Source of the DNA: Candidatus Heimdallarchaeota archaeon
GTDB taxonomy: Archaea; Asgardarchaeota; Heimdallarchaeia; Heimdallarchaeales; Heimdallarchaeaceae
Direction of reading: 5' to 3'
Length of the DNA stretch: 32,564 nt
Assembly: GCA_016839945.1 (NCBI GenBank)
Contig: JAEOTE010000114.1
Coordinates: forward strand, 1-32,564
Both the position numbers and the translations under genes were made by a program. Positions 8,457 through 16,499 of this stretch are shown here, piece by piece (the first letter of the stretch is position 1; the number at the start of each line of letters is the position of its first letter). The notes under the pieces were generated by a model. That model did not search any database. It saw only the letters and a program-made list of their open reading frames with translations, and was not told the DNA's origin.

Positions 8457-9455
8457 CTAAGGTAAATCCTTCACAACATCTTCTGGTAAATGAATTTCAA
8501 AAAGACCGTAAGGATCCCCATTAATAACTGTCTCAACGGTTTTTACTTCTACTGATTGATCCAAAACTATTTCCCAGTAGCTCTTATAGTACCCTCCACT
8601 ACAATTACAGAAAACTGTTGGGATTTCATCAGAAGTTCCATCCTTTATAGCTTCTTTTGCCCAAGGACAGTGACAATAATAATATGCTCTCATTTTTTCA
8701 TCTTTTTCAGTTAAGAATTTGATTGTTTCATGAGGAATTTTTATTGCTCGAATTATATTTCCATCCCTCACTCCTACTTCTATTCTCGGATCGTTTTTTA
8801 CATACTCAACAACTTCATTATTAATTAGTTGAGTAAAATATAATGTTCCTTCATCTCTGTATTTCTCTAAAGCTTTAATTTGTCTTTTTCTTTTCTCTTT
8901 CAAGAATTCATCAATGTTTTTTAATTTCAAGAATAGTTCTCTATCTGGCTTTCTCCATTCATAATAAGAATCTCTCAACCCTTTAGCCAAGAATTTTTCA
9001 GCTTCTTCTTCGCCTAGTTTTTTCACTAATCTAGTAATTAGCTTCTTTGTATAATCAGGTTTAATTTTGGGATCTATACCTAAAGGAGGAACATCAAGAT
9101 CTTGGAAAATATCATCCCTGAATTCTTTACTGAACTCCTCGCTTAGACGTTTGGAGAGATTAGACATTACTTCACTTCCATCAAAGACTTCCCTTCCTAA
9201 CATGACAAGATTTTTGTTATCTGTGAAATGTCCAAAACCGATTATATTTTCATAAGCTAATCTAGTATTTTTTTCTTCTTCGATAAGCTTGCTTGAGAAA
9301 TTGTAAAAAATCTGTGAGTTTACCTCTTTTATGGATATCTTTTTACCTTTTAGGAAATCTTTGAGTTCAGTTAGAGTTGAAATTGCTTCTTCTACTTTAT
9401 CAAGAGAAATACCTTTTTCAATCATACTTTCTTTATAACGTGATATTTCGTCCAT
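8457..9455 (-). CDS. Uncharacterised protein with CxCPW...CxCSGG motif
   Basis: 332 residues, soluble. The C-terminal part carries YYYCHCPWAKEAI (258-270) and, about 20 residues on, VFCNCSGGYYK (281-291), followed by a beta-rich end (VKTVETVINGDPYGLFEIHLP). The four cysteines (261, 263, 283, 285) look like a metal or Fe-S site. Similar CHCPW/CYCSxGF motifs occur in uncharacterised bacterial and archaeal proteins (possibly DUF6144; not certain). The first ~95 residues (Y..SMIEKGISLDKVEEAI..L..FLKGK..SIKEVNSQIFYNF..KL) resemble the helical SAM-like core-binding domain of tyrosine recombinases, but there is no recombinase catalytic domain. Start ATG 9455, preceded by GGTGTGAT. Faces away from the C45 hydrolase gene across a 286-bp control region. 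Confidence 0.7.
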   Translation of the reverse strand: MDEISRYKESMIEKGISLDKVEEAISTLTELKDFLKGKKISIKEVNSQIFYNFSSKLIEEEKNTRLAYENIIGFGHFTDNKNLVMLGREVFDGSEVMSNLSKRLSEEFSKEFRDDIFQDLDVPPLGIDPKIKPDYTKKLITRLVKKLGEEEAEKFLAKGLRDSYYEWRKPDRELFLKLKNIDEFLKEKRKRQIKALEKYRDEGTLYFTQLINNEVVEYVKNDPRIEVGVRDGNIIRAIKIPHETIKFLTEKDEKMRAYYYCHCPWAKEAIKDGTSDEIPTVFCNCSGGYYKSYWEIVLDQSVEVKTVETVINGDPYGLFEIHLPEDVVKDLP

Positions 9456-9539
9456 TTATCACACCAGTCAGCTATTTGTTAAGACACTTAAAAGATATCC
9501 CTTCAGAAAGATAAGAAGCATTTTGACAGTTATTTTTCA

Positions 9540-9560
9540 TGTAAGGCATAATTAAATTCA
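9540..9560 (+). repeat. Direct repeat copy 1 in divergent control region
   Basis: TGTAAGGCATAATTAAATTCA; differs by one base from 9625-9645. Lies 85 bp upstream of copy 2 between two divergent genes. Immediately followed by TCAAGAGATTTTTAA (9561-9575), which also occurs exactly at 6632-6646. Candidate regulator-binding site. Confidence 0.55.
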
Positions 9561-9624
9561 TCAAGAGATTTTTAAATAAAATTTAAATTTCTTTTCAATT
9601 TTTTTATTGAGAAAAATGAGAAAG

Positions 9625-9645
9625 TGTAAGGCAGAATTAAATTCA
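9625..9645 (+). repeat. Direct repeat copy 2 in divergent control region
   Basis: TGTAAGGCAGAATTAAATTCA, 20 of 21 bases identical to copy 1 at 9540-9560. It is about 45 bp upstream of the likely TATA box of the C45 hydrolase gene (9690-9696), a usual place for an activator or repressor site. Between the copies, 9592-9615 can pair as an AT-rich hairpin (TTTTCAAT against ATTGAGAAAA). Confidence 0.55.
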
Positions 9646-9689
9646 ATTAAACTCTTTCAAACTATATTTAAAACTAATCCACTAAAGGT

Positions 9690-9696
9690 TATAAAC
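9690..9696 (+). promoter_or_regulatory. TATA box of the C45 hydrolase gene
   Basis: TTATAAA (within AAAGGTTATAAACGCG) about 46-52 bases before the GTG start at 9742. Transcription would begin near 9716, leaving a ~25-nt leader that contains the SD sequence GAGGTTA ending about 7 bases before the start. Confidence 0.5.
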
Positions 9697-9741
9697 GCGT
9701 GTTATGACCGTTTCTCTTAGAATCTTATGAGGTTATAAAAA

Positions 9742-10860
9742 GTGAAAAATGAATATACAATACATAAGAGAAAATTTGAACACTACATCTTAGAAGGATC
9801 CCATTATGAGATAGGAAGAATACAAGGAAAAATCATCAAAAAGAATCAAGAAGCAGTCAGAATGTATACCTCTGGAAAGTTCAAACCTAAAGAATCCAAA
9901 TTTGCTAATTTCGATGAAGTTTATGAATTCTATGATAAGCATTGTCCAGGCTTGAGCGAAGAAGCTCAAGGTTTTGCAGAAGAGTTAAATGTAAAGCTTG
10001 ATCAACTTTTTTTCTATGATTTTCCATTGTCTATCCAGAATAATTGCAGTCAATTTGTTGCCCTTCCATCTATAACTGAAAATAAACATGTTCTTGTTGG
10101 TAGAAGTTATGAATGGACTTTCAACGATGAGGATCTACAGCTACGCATAACTAAAGCAAAAAACAAGTTTAAGCATATTGGATTCTCAGGAATGTGCTAT
10201 GGGAGATATGAAGGATTAAATGATCAAGGTTTATGTGTCACAGTTTCATCTGGAGGAGCATGGGATGCTCCACAAAAGAATAAAAGTTTAAATTGGGCTT
10301 TAGTAGTTCGCGTTTTACTCGATAATTGTAAAGATGTATCTGAAGCTACTAAGACTTTACTAAAACTACCTGTAGAAGGGACAAATAATTTCATATTATC
10401 AGATAAGAATGGGGATGCCATTTATCTAGAATGTTTAGATACTCAATATGATATAAAGCGTTATGACAAATCTTCTGATACTCATTATCTTATTGGTACT
10501 AATCATTATAATTTACCAAATAAAACAAAATACAATAAATATAACAATCCATGGCTATTGCCCAACTCAAAACAAAGATATGAGATAATAGAAACAGCTC
10601 TCAAAGAAAATATCCCTGAAATCAATGAAGAAACTTTATTGAGCATTTTGGCTAAAGAAATGCCTGAAGGAATATGTTGCCATTGGCATACAGATTACTT
10701 TGGTACATTGTGGCAAGTATTTTTTAATGTGAATTTAGGTAAAATAATAATAAGTTTTGGACCTTCAACACATAATAAATGGTATGTATTTACCCTCGAA
10801 GATGAAATCCATACACATGAATATGAAGTAGCATTCCCAGATAAAAGAATTATAATGTGA
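9742..10860 (+). CDS. C45-type Ntn hydrolase (acyltransferase/amidase)
   Basis: 372 residues of the peptidase C45 / acyl-CoA:6-aminopenicillanate acyltransferase family. The opening ILEGSHYEIGRIQGK (16-30) is the family's N-terminal motif. The predicted nucleophile is Cys102 in NNCSQF, the residue that becomes N-terminal after autocleavage; the usual preceding Gly is Asn here. GRSYEW (about 119), a GLNDQGLCVTVSSGG strand-turn and GTNNFILSD (ordinarily the T/N-N-F-L substrate motif) follow in order. Members cleave or transfer acyl groups on amino acids, peptides or penicillins; substrate unknown. No signal peptide. Start: GTG at 9742, supported by GAGGTTA just upstream; the nearby ATG at 9749 is out of frame. 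Confidence 0.86.
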   Translation: MKNEYTIHKRKFEHYILEGSHYEIGRIQGKIIKKNQEAVRMYTSGKFKPKESKFANFDEVYEFYDKHCPGLSEEAQGFAEELNVKLDQLFFYDFPLSIQNNCSQFVALPSITENKHVLVGRSYEWTFNDEDLQLRITKAKNKFKHIGFSGMCYGRYEGLNDQGLCVTVSSGGAWDAPQKNKSLNWALVVRVLLDNCKDVSEATKTLLKLPVEGTNNFILSDKNGDAIYLECLDTQYDIKRYDKSSDTHYLIGTNHYNLPNKTKYNKYNNPWLLPNSKQRYEIIETALKENIPEINEETLLSILAKEMPEGICCHWHTDYFGTLWQVFFNVNLGKIIISFGPSTHNKWYVFTLEDEIHTHEYEVAFPDKRIIM

Positions 10861-10897
10861 AAAATATCAACTATATTATATTAAGGAAATAATGGAT

Positions 10898-11086
10898 TTA
10901 ACTTTCTTCCTCTTCCTTAAATTTTTTGAATTTCATAATGACTATTGTTCCTTGTGGAATATTATCCTCAATTATGAATTCTCCACCTATTCCTTCAACA
11001 GTATTTTTAGCAAGACTTAAACCAACACCTTTTGGTAATCCTTCAGTCTCTTTCAAAGTTGGGATATAATTTGTAATGACATATTT
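10898..11086 (-). pseudogene. Remnant of a histidine kinase (end of HATPase domain)
   Basis: The frame here encodes the end of a GHKL-type ATPase domain: TEGLPKGVGLSLAKNTVEG is the G2 box (G-x-G-L-S-L-A-K), then GGEFIIEDNIPQGTIVIMKFKKF is the closing strand pair (G-G-x-I ... GT.V.I.F). The H-box dimerisation domain, N box and G1 box are missing. Upstream the frame runs into the start of the PIG-L gene on the other strand and shows no more kinase similarity. There is no plausible start codon for a short protein. I read it as a decayed fragment left between two later neighbours; the upstream limit is approximate. Confidence 0.62.
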
Positions 11087-11163
11087 CTGAAATGAACAAA
11101 ACACAGAGAAGACTAATTTTGTATAATAAACATTTTTATTCTTTGAAAATATTATGTAGGTTA

Positions 11164-12027
11164 ATGAAGCACATATTTCTTTCTCCACATTTAGATGATG
11201 CAGTGGGTAGTTGCGGAGGTTTAATTGCCAAATTAATTTATCAAAGAGAAAAAGTGTTAGTGTTATCGTTATATACAAGAAATATTGATGTTAGTAAATT
11301 ACCTCAGAAATACCATAAATTCGCTAATTATGAAGAGAGAAAGTTGGAAGACAAGAAAGCAATGAATAGATTAAGTGCAGACTACAGATGGTTAGATTTA
11401 CCAGAAAGGGCATATAGAGAGCCCATTCCTAAAAAACCAACAGGTGTTTTCAGAATAAAACTTACATCAGGTTTAGCTCAATTTCCTAATATAGTAAGAA
11501 TTCAGGAAGAAATAAGTAAAGCTATTGATGAATCCCCTAATTCTATTATCTATGCTCCTCTTGGATTAGGTAATCATTTCGATCATGTTGAGGTTTTTAT
11601 TGCTTCTTTAATGTATATGGTTGATTATGCATTATATGACCAATTTCGCTTTTATGTTGATTTTTATGGAATGATTAGCACTAAGATAAGAAAGAAGCAT
11701 TATATTGGAAAGAAACTCATAAGAAAAGGTTTGAAGAAGCCAGAAAAATCTTCATTGAAGTTTTTTTTGATAACATCCGTTATGAATGCAATGATCTCAG
11801 GATCAGCAATTGAAAAAATGCTTGAAACAAAATACAGAAGTCTGAATTGGGAGCTAGAGTCAATATCAATTCATGGTTATGAAAACCTTAAATTTGCTGC
11901 TTTAGAATATTATGAATCTCAGATAAAACTGTTTGGAAAAAAACAAGCAAGGAAAGTAGTTGAGACATATCACAGAAACTGGGATAATTCTGAATTATAT
12001 TTGAAAGCTAAACCAACTCATATCTAA
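11164..12027 (+). CDS. PIG-L/LmbE-family zinc deacetylase
   Basis: 287 residues. HIFLSPHLDDAVGSCGG (3-19) holds the zinc-binding H9-x-D-D12 motif of the PIG-L/LmbE family, and YAPLGLGNHFDHVEV (130-144) supplies the second His motif (HxDH, 138-141). Family members remove the acetyl group from N-acetylglucosamine attached to inositol, lipids or small thiols (GPI anchor, mycothiol and bacillithiol pathways) or from chitobiose; the exact substrate here is open. The C-terminal third is basic and without motifs. Start: ATG 11164, placing the HxDD motif nine residues in as usual and following GTAGGTTA; a frame extension upstream to 11092 overlaps the kinase remnant and adds nothing recognisable. Confidence 0.88.
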   Translation: MKHIFLSPHLDDAVGSCGGLIAKLIYQREKVLVLSLYTRNIDVSKLPQKYHKFANYEERKLEDKKAMNRLSADYRWLDLPERAYREPIPKKPTGVFRIKLTSGLAQFPNIVRIQEEISKAIDESPNSIIYAPLGLGNHFDHVEVFIASLMYMVDYALYDQFRFYVDFYGMISTKIRKKHYIGKKLIRKGLKKPEKSSLKFFLITSVMNAMISGSAIEKMLETKYRSLNWELESISIHGYENLKFAALEYYESQIKLFGKKQARKVVETYHRNWDNSELYLKAKPTHI

Positions 12028-12048
12028 AGAAGTAATTGGGAGATAGTA

Positions 12049-13830
12049 TTAGATTACAATCTCATAGCGTTTTTTTGTTTCTTTTTGATACAAACTGTAT
12101 AAATCGTCTAAATCAGCTTTCTTCACATGTCCATGAGCAGTCATCATTTCTGTGAATCTTTTTGGAAGTTTTTTGTATGCTTCTTCTAGTTTGAAACCTT
12201 CTTGTTTCTTGAATTCTAACCTTCTCTTTTGAATTTCTTTCCCTAATTGTGTTAGCTCATCAGCTGTTCTTTCTATTTTTAATGACGATAGAGATTTAAC
12301 GGTTGTATCTATATCATAAACTCCTCTTGCGAAAAGACAAATTACAAGTGAGTTTAGTACATTTCGCCATTCTTCTTCAATAATCAACCTATTTATTCCC
12401 TCTTCGTTACTAATAGGTTTGTTGAGTATTTTCTGATCAAGAGAATATCCCGCATTATCAAGATGACTGTGTCTGCCACCAATTAGGAAGCCTGTTATTG
12501 CATATGGACCAGTACTATATCCAGCAGGTTCTACTTTTCCAACCCTAATACCAAAATCATCTCCACCATATCTTTCAACAAGAGCTTCCACTCCTTTTGA
12601 TGCTACACAATATAATTCTTCTTCAGGATTAGCTTTAGAAATTCTTGGGATTAGATTTAGGAAATCTTCTATGACACCAAATCTGATGAGAGCTCCTTTA
12701 GTATCCTTGGGACTAATTATATTCTTCTCATATGCTTCTGCTAACCATCCTAAAACTACACCTGTAGTTATAGCATCCATCCCTTCTCTTTCAACAGCTT
12801 CTATCAGTTTTAATATATCAGCACCATCACCTATTTGAAGATTTGATCCTAAAGCATAAATCAATTCATAATCGTAAGGAACTGAAATGGAATGGATATC
12901 TGCAACAGAGCCTTTCTCCCATCTTTCTCTTAAAATGGCAAGATGAATACAACCAATTGGACATCCTCCACATGCTACTCTTTTTCCTAATAGTTCTTGA
13001 GCAAAGAACTCTCCTGAAATTAGCTCTGCATCATCAAATGTACTTTCTTTGAAATTTCTTGTTGGGAGTGATTTCAAAGCATTTAATGGTAGGATACCTG
13101 CCGCTGTTCCCAAAACGTGATACTTAGCCATTAAATCGGTTTCTGTAACTTTTTTGTATACTTCTCTGAACATTTTTCTATATTCTTTGTATTCTGTATT
13201 CGCATCCAAGGAAATAGGTTTATCTCCTATTATTGCTATTCCTTTGATATTCTTACTCCCTAAAACAGCTCCTAATCCCATTCTACCAAAATGTCTTGTT
13301 CTATCTACTGTAGCACAAGCATAAGGGATTAATCTTTCACCTGCAGGTCCTATAGTTATAACTGAACGATTTCCTGGTCTTCTAATTTTTTCTCTGATTA
13401 TCCTTCCAGCTGTATTAGGATACATGTAGCGTAATGGAAGGGCATTGTAAAACTTCACCTCATTTTCATGTGATACAAGATAGATTGGATTTTCAGCTTT
13501 TCCTTTAAGAATTACAGCTCCTAGATCATTGAATCTCATTGCTGTAGATAATCTCCCACCAGCGTAAGTCTCACCTAGATTTCCTGTTAGAGGACTTTTG
13601 AATACTGCACAAGTTTTTGATGCAACCGGGAAAAAACTGTTCAAAGGACCTAAAGAAAAAATAACAGTGTTATCCGGAGAAAGTGGATCTATTCCTTTTT
13701 TCAAGTGTTTTCTTAGAAGCTCCATTCCAACTCCAATTCCACCTAGATAGTTCTCAAAAACAGTATCATCTTTGTAAATATCAAACGACAAATCATCGAG
13801 GTTAATTTCTAATATATTTGGATGTATCAT
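12049..13830 (-). CDS. aor: Tungsten aldehyde:ferredoxin oxidoreductase
   Basis: 593 residues, full length for the AOR family. It oxidises aldehydes to carboxylates with ferredoxin as acceptor, using a tungsten- (or molybdenum-) bispterin and one [4Fe-4S] cluster. Visible landmarks: YLGGIGVG (28-35); ETYAGGRLSTAMRFNDLGAVILKG (87-110), the pterin-binding region; cluster ligands C287-x2-C290-x3-C294 (CGGCPIGCIH); and the fourth ligand C498 in NSLVICLFARGVYD. I choose ATG 13830 over ATG 13845 because GGTGA lies six bases before it; this start does not overlap the ferredoxin stop codon. The ferredoxin gene ends 8 bp upstream, so the two are translated from one message and the ferredoxin-like protein is the likely electron partner. 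Which AOR subfamily (AOR, FOR, WOR) is not decided. Confidence 0.93.
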   Translation of the reverse strand: MIHPNILEINLDDLSFDIYKDDTVFENYLGGIGVGMELLRKHLKKGIDPLSPDNTVIFSLGPLNSFFPVASKTCAVFKSPLTGNLGETYAGGRLSTAMRFNDLGAVILKGKAENPIYLVSHENEVKFYNALPLRYMYPNTAGRIIREKIRRPGNRSVITIGPAGERLIPYACATVDRTRHFGRMGLGAVLGSKNIKGIAIIGDKPISLDANTEYKEYRKMFREVYKKVTETDLMAKYHVLGTAAGILPLNALKSLPTRNFKESTFDDAELISGEFFAQELLGKRVACGGCPIGCIHLAILRERWEKGSVADIHSISVPYDYELIYALGSNLQIGDGADILKLIEAVEREGMDAITTGVVLGWLAEAYEKNIISPKDTKGALIRFGVIEDFLNLIPRISKANPEEELYCVASKGVEALVERYGGDDFGIRVGKVEPAGYSTGPYAITGFLIGGRHSHLDNAGYSLDQKILNKPISNEEGINRLIIEEEWRNVLNSLVICLFARGVYDIDTTVKSLSSLKIERTADELTQLGKEIQKRRLEFKKQEGFKLEEAYKKLPKRFTEMMTAHGHVKKADLDDLYSLYQKETKKRYEIVI

Positions 13831-13838
13831 TTTTTCAC

Positions 13839-14270
13839 CTACCATTCTCCTGTTGCTTCTTCAATTGCTAAAACCTCTGTAGAACAGAATTGCACACAAC
13901 TGAAACACTGACGACAAACAATTGCTTTTTGTATATCTACATCAATATGAATTGCACCCGGAATTGGGCAAGCATCTACACATTCATGATTACATTGTTT
14001 GGCATTACAAATCTCTCTATCAACAATTACTCCTCCACCTTCTCTAGGTGTAATTGCTCCTTGTATTGGACATACAGGCACACAAGGAGGATTTCGGCAT
14101 CCCCTACAGACTATTACTACATAGTTTCTTTCTATTCCACCACTTGCTTTTACATGAATTGAAGACCTATAATTTGAAAGTAATCTTTCATTTACACGTG
14201 CACAAGTATAAATACACTCTAAACAGCCAATGCATCTGTCTAAGTTCTTGACACGTAACCTTTTAGTCAT
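13839..14270 (-). CDS. Four-cluster ferredoxin-like subunit of the AOR
   Basis: 143 residues with 16 cysteines in four quartets: C13/16/19/23, C55/58/63/67, C88/93/97/101 and C119/122/125/129. This matches HycB/DmsB-type electron-transfer subunits that hold four [4Fe-4S] clusters, two per ferredoxin fold. Each quartet ends in C-P or C-x-x as usual (PVCPIQGAI, DACPIPGAI). Genes of this type precede AOR genes in many archaea and bacteria, where the protein carries electrons from the tungsten site onward. Start ATG 14270. Gene order APH-like kinase, ferredoxin, AOR on the minus strand, with 52 bp before and 8 bp after. Confidence 0.92.
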   Translation of the reverse strand: MTKRLRVKNLDRCIGCLECIYTCARVNERLLSNYRSSIHVKASGGIERNYVVIVCRGCRNPPCVPVCPIQGAITPREGGGVIVDREICNAKQCNHECVDACPIPGAIHIDVDIQKAIVCRQCFSCVQFCSTEVLAIEEATGEW

Positions 14271-14322
14271 AGATGAGAGAATTCATCAACATTCAAAAAA
14301 TTTCCTTTACTGAAGAAAAAAT

Positions 14323-15126
14323 CTATTCCATAAATGAATTTAACATTTGAAAGTACTTGATTTTACTCCAATCTATTTTATTTTCCCCATATTCTTCTAT
14401 AAATATAGAAACCCACTCTTCTCCAAAGTTATATCCTATACTCCAAATTACAGCTGCAATATCGTAATTCCTATCATTAATTCCTCCATAACTCCAATCT
14501 ATAAATCCACTCAATTTCTTTTTATGAACCAAAATATTTGGAAGGCAATAATCACCATGCGTAAAAACAAAATCAAAGCTAGATGGTTTCTTTTCTTCTA
14601 CAAACTTGAATAGCTCTTCTGGAGTTTTATCTTTCCATCTAGGGTCGAAATTATTGGTATCTATTAATCCAAGTTCTAATCTATGTTTAGCAATATTAAG
14701 TAAAAGATCGGGGTTAGTTTCTATTGGACAATTACTTATATCTATTGAATGTATTTTCTTTAATCCATTAGCTAGAATTAAGATGTTGTTTTTTATTTCT
14801 TCATCTAGAACAGCATTATAGGATACTCTACCCTTAATCTCTGAAAGAAGAAGAAATTCTCTACCATTATGTTTGGAATAAAACAACACTTCTGGAACAG
14901 GTAGTCTGTTATAGAGCCATCGTAGTAATTTTTGTTCTCTATTAAAGTCAAATTCAGTTTCTGGAATAGATATTTTAAGATAAAGTGCTTTACCTTCTTT
15001 GTTTTCTAAACGAAAGACATCTGATTTAGAACATCCTATGTTTACTTTCTCCCACTGATGATTTTCCAGCATTCCTTGAAGTTCAGTGGGGATATCGTAA
15101 TCAAAGTCTATTCCATCATTTTTCAT
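14323..15126 (-). CDS. Aminoglycoside-phosphotransferase-like kinase
   Basis: 267 residues, close to APH(3') length. GCSKSDVFRL (31-40) is the nucleotide loop, LYLKIS (49-54) holds the ATP-binding lysine, FTHGDYCLPNILV (188-200) is the catalytic H-G-D-x4-N loop with Asp192 as base, and GFIDWSYGGINDRNYDIA (207-224) contains the Mg-binding Asp210. The GFIDW..G..DR..D pattern is specific for the APH(3')-like branch. It phosphorylates a hydroxyl of a small molecule; antibiotic resistance is not implied, since archaeal members lie in ordinary chromosomal settings. ATG 15126 chosen over an in-frame TTG two codons upstream. Base use matches neighbours, so no sign of recent transfer. Confidence 0.88.
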   Translation of the reverse strand: MKNDGIDFDYDIPTELQGMLENHQWEKVNIGCSKSDVFRLENKEGKALYLKISIPETEFDFNREQKLLRWLYNRLPVPEVLFYSKHNGREFLLLSEIKGRVSYNAVLDEEIKNNILILANGLKKIHSIDISNCPIETNPDLLLNIAKHRLELGLIDTNNFDPRWKDKTPEELFKFVEEKKPSSFDFVFTHGDYCLPNILVHKKKLSGFIDWSYGGINDRNYDIAAVIWSIGYNFGEEWVSIFIEEYGENKIDWSKIKYFQMLNSFME

Positions 15127-15215
15127 TATCAAACTATTCTCTTATGATATTTTTATTAGTTTTCAAAGTACTATTTTTTCTATAGACCTAAAATCTTATT
15201 TCATGCACTAATATT

Positions 15216-15225
15216 CTTTATAAGT
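15216..15225 (+). promoter_or_regulatory. TATA box of the DinB-fold gene
   Basis: CTTTATAAGT, 22-31 bases before the ATG at 15247; spacing predicts a leaderless transcript. No SD site is present. Confidence 0.5.
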
Positions 15226-15246
15226 ATCTATAATTTCATTTAATCA

Positions 15247-15813
15247 ATGAATAGTAAAGAATTAGCTATTGATTTTTTAGAAATTGCTGAAATAAATTTA
15301 CTGATGTCTATAAAAGGGATGAATCCCAACAACTTATTAAATGTACCTCATTCTGAATTGAATCCTATTTCATGGATTTTTGGTCATTGCACATCTCATA
15401 TGGATTTCGTCAACTCTTTGTTTTCAAATGAGAGAAAATTCACGGAGGAACAACGAAAATATTTCTCGTTTGGAGTAGATAAAGAAGAAGTTAAAGCTGG
15501 TTTCTCTTATTCCTTTAAAGAAATTGTTGAAAACTATATGGAGTTATCTAAATCATGTTTCAAAGCTCTTGAAAATTTACCTGAAGAAAAATATAACGAC
15601 ATAATTTCAGAAAAAAGTGAAAATGAAACTTTACTACAGAACATACAACGTATTTCTCTTCATTATATGGGCCATTCTGGACAGATTGTGATGATTCGAA
15701 GGGCATTTGAAGGTAAAAATTGGGCTTTTGTTGGTGGAATATCAAAGAAATTAAGAAAGAAACTTAAAGATTCATGGATGGAATGGTGGGAAGAGAATAA
15801 AGAAGATTTTTAG
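15247..15813 (+). CDS. DinB/YfiT-fold metal-dependent protein
   Basis: 188 residues, all-helical. The three metal-binding histidines of the DinB fold are in place: His47 in SWIFGHCTSHMDF, and the H139-x3-H143 pair in LHYMGHSGQIVMIRR. DinB-fold proteins form four-helix bundles that hold a divalent metal; related enzymes are maleylpyruvate isomerase, bacillithiol or mycothiol S-transferases and many stress proteins of unknown role. The exact reaction cannot be read here. Start ATG 15247, leaderless. Confidence 0.86.
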   Translation: MNSKELAIDFLEIAEINLLMSIKGMNPNNLLNVPHSELNPISWIFGHCTSHMDFVNSLFSNERKFTEEQRKYFSFGVDKEEVKAGFSYSFKEIVENYMELSKSCFKALENLPEEKYNDIISEKSENETLLQNIQRISLHYMGHSGQIVMIRRAFEGKNWAFVGGISKKLRKKLKDSWMEWWEENKEDF

Positions 15814-15822
15814 AATAAGAAA

Positions 15823-16398
15823 TCAGCTGATTTTTGGTTGAGCAATAGTCACAATATGCCATACTGCTTCTTTCATGGATACTCTGATCTTAGAAGTTAA
15901 TTCTTGATTCATATTTTCTAATTTTACATATTTCTCAACATCAAAGTTTGGCTTATTTGTCTCAATTTTATCATATTCTTCTAATTCCTGATCAGAAACA
16001 ACATGAAACAGTTTCTCTGGTTTGTTGGGATTTAAATCATCTTCAAAATCAATTTTACTTCCTTTTAAAAAAGGTTTGAGCATTAAATACCAAGATTCAG
16101 GTTTTTCTAAAGGTTTAGAGGTATTGTAGATAACATAAACAAGTGGAGTTTTTTTAGGATCTCTACAAGTTAAAGCTTTAGAATAAGCAATAATCCAATC
16201 TTCTTCAAGTAAACTAATTATATTTTCAACTCCTTCTGGAAACCACATTAGTGATTTTTCTTCTTTCTTGATCACCCATTTCTTCCATTTGGATTGAATT
16301 ACAGGCTTTGGAATAGTTATCATATGTTTATGAGAATCTTTTGATCCTGAACTTACAATGTTTGTTTTGAAGGGAGGGTATTTTGGATGTTTAGGCAT
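15823..16398 (-). CDS. Uncharacterised protein
   Basis: 191 residues, soluble, rich in Lys, Pro and Trp, with no signal peptide and no membrane helix. I recognise no motif. Features: a basic start (MPKHPKYPPFK), a WKKWVIKKEEKSLMWF segment, ITRDPKKTPLVYVIYNT-like strands (about 80-95) and a helical C-terminus (LENMNQELTSKIRVSMKEAV). ALTCRDPKKTPLVYVIYN reads like a beta-hairpin core. It ends 9 bp from the convergent DinB-fold gene. The open frame, codon use and start ATG at 16398 support a real gene. Confidence 0.6.
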   Translation of the reverse strand: MPKHPKYPPFKTNIVSSGSKDSHKHMITIPKPVIQSKWKKWVIKKEEKSLMWFPEGVENIISLLEEDWIIAYSKALTCRDPKKTPLVYVIYNTSKPLEKPESWYLMLKPFLKGSKIDFEDDLNPNKPEKLFHVVSDQELEEYDKIETNKPNFDVEKYVKLENMNQELTSKIRVSMKEAVWHIVTIAQPKIS

Positions 16399-16499
16399 AA
16401 AATCATGTGAGTATTGTCACCAATAAAATATAAGTTTTGGTTAATGGCAAAAAATTGTACATGATTTTTAAGAATGAGAAAAAAATGGTAGAGTATTTT

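Noticed and set aside
8457-9455. Mobile-element integrase
   Set aside because: Only the N-terminal helices resemble a recombinase; there is no R..HxxR..Y catalytic domain, no attachment repeats and no other phage gene.
9592-9615. Transcription terminator hairpin
   Set aside because: The stem is nearly all A/T and lies between two divergent genes, where no terminator is needed.
11087-11278. Upstream extension of the kinase-remnant frame to a 126-residue protein
   Set aside because: This part lies antisense to the PIG-L start, including its HxDD motif, and shows no kinase similarity.
13830-13845. Longer AOR start that overlaps the ferredoxin gene
   Set aside because: GGTGA within this stretch is a well-placed SD for ATG 13830, and the shorter N-terminus fits the AOR family.
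14323-15126. Acquired antibiotic-resistance gene
   Set aside because: Family match is clear, but base composition matches neighbours, no mobile element is near, and APH-fold kinases have many other substrates.
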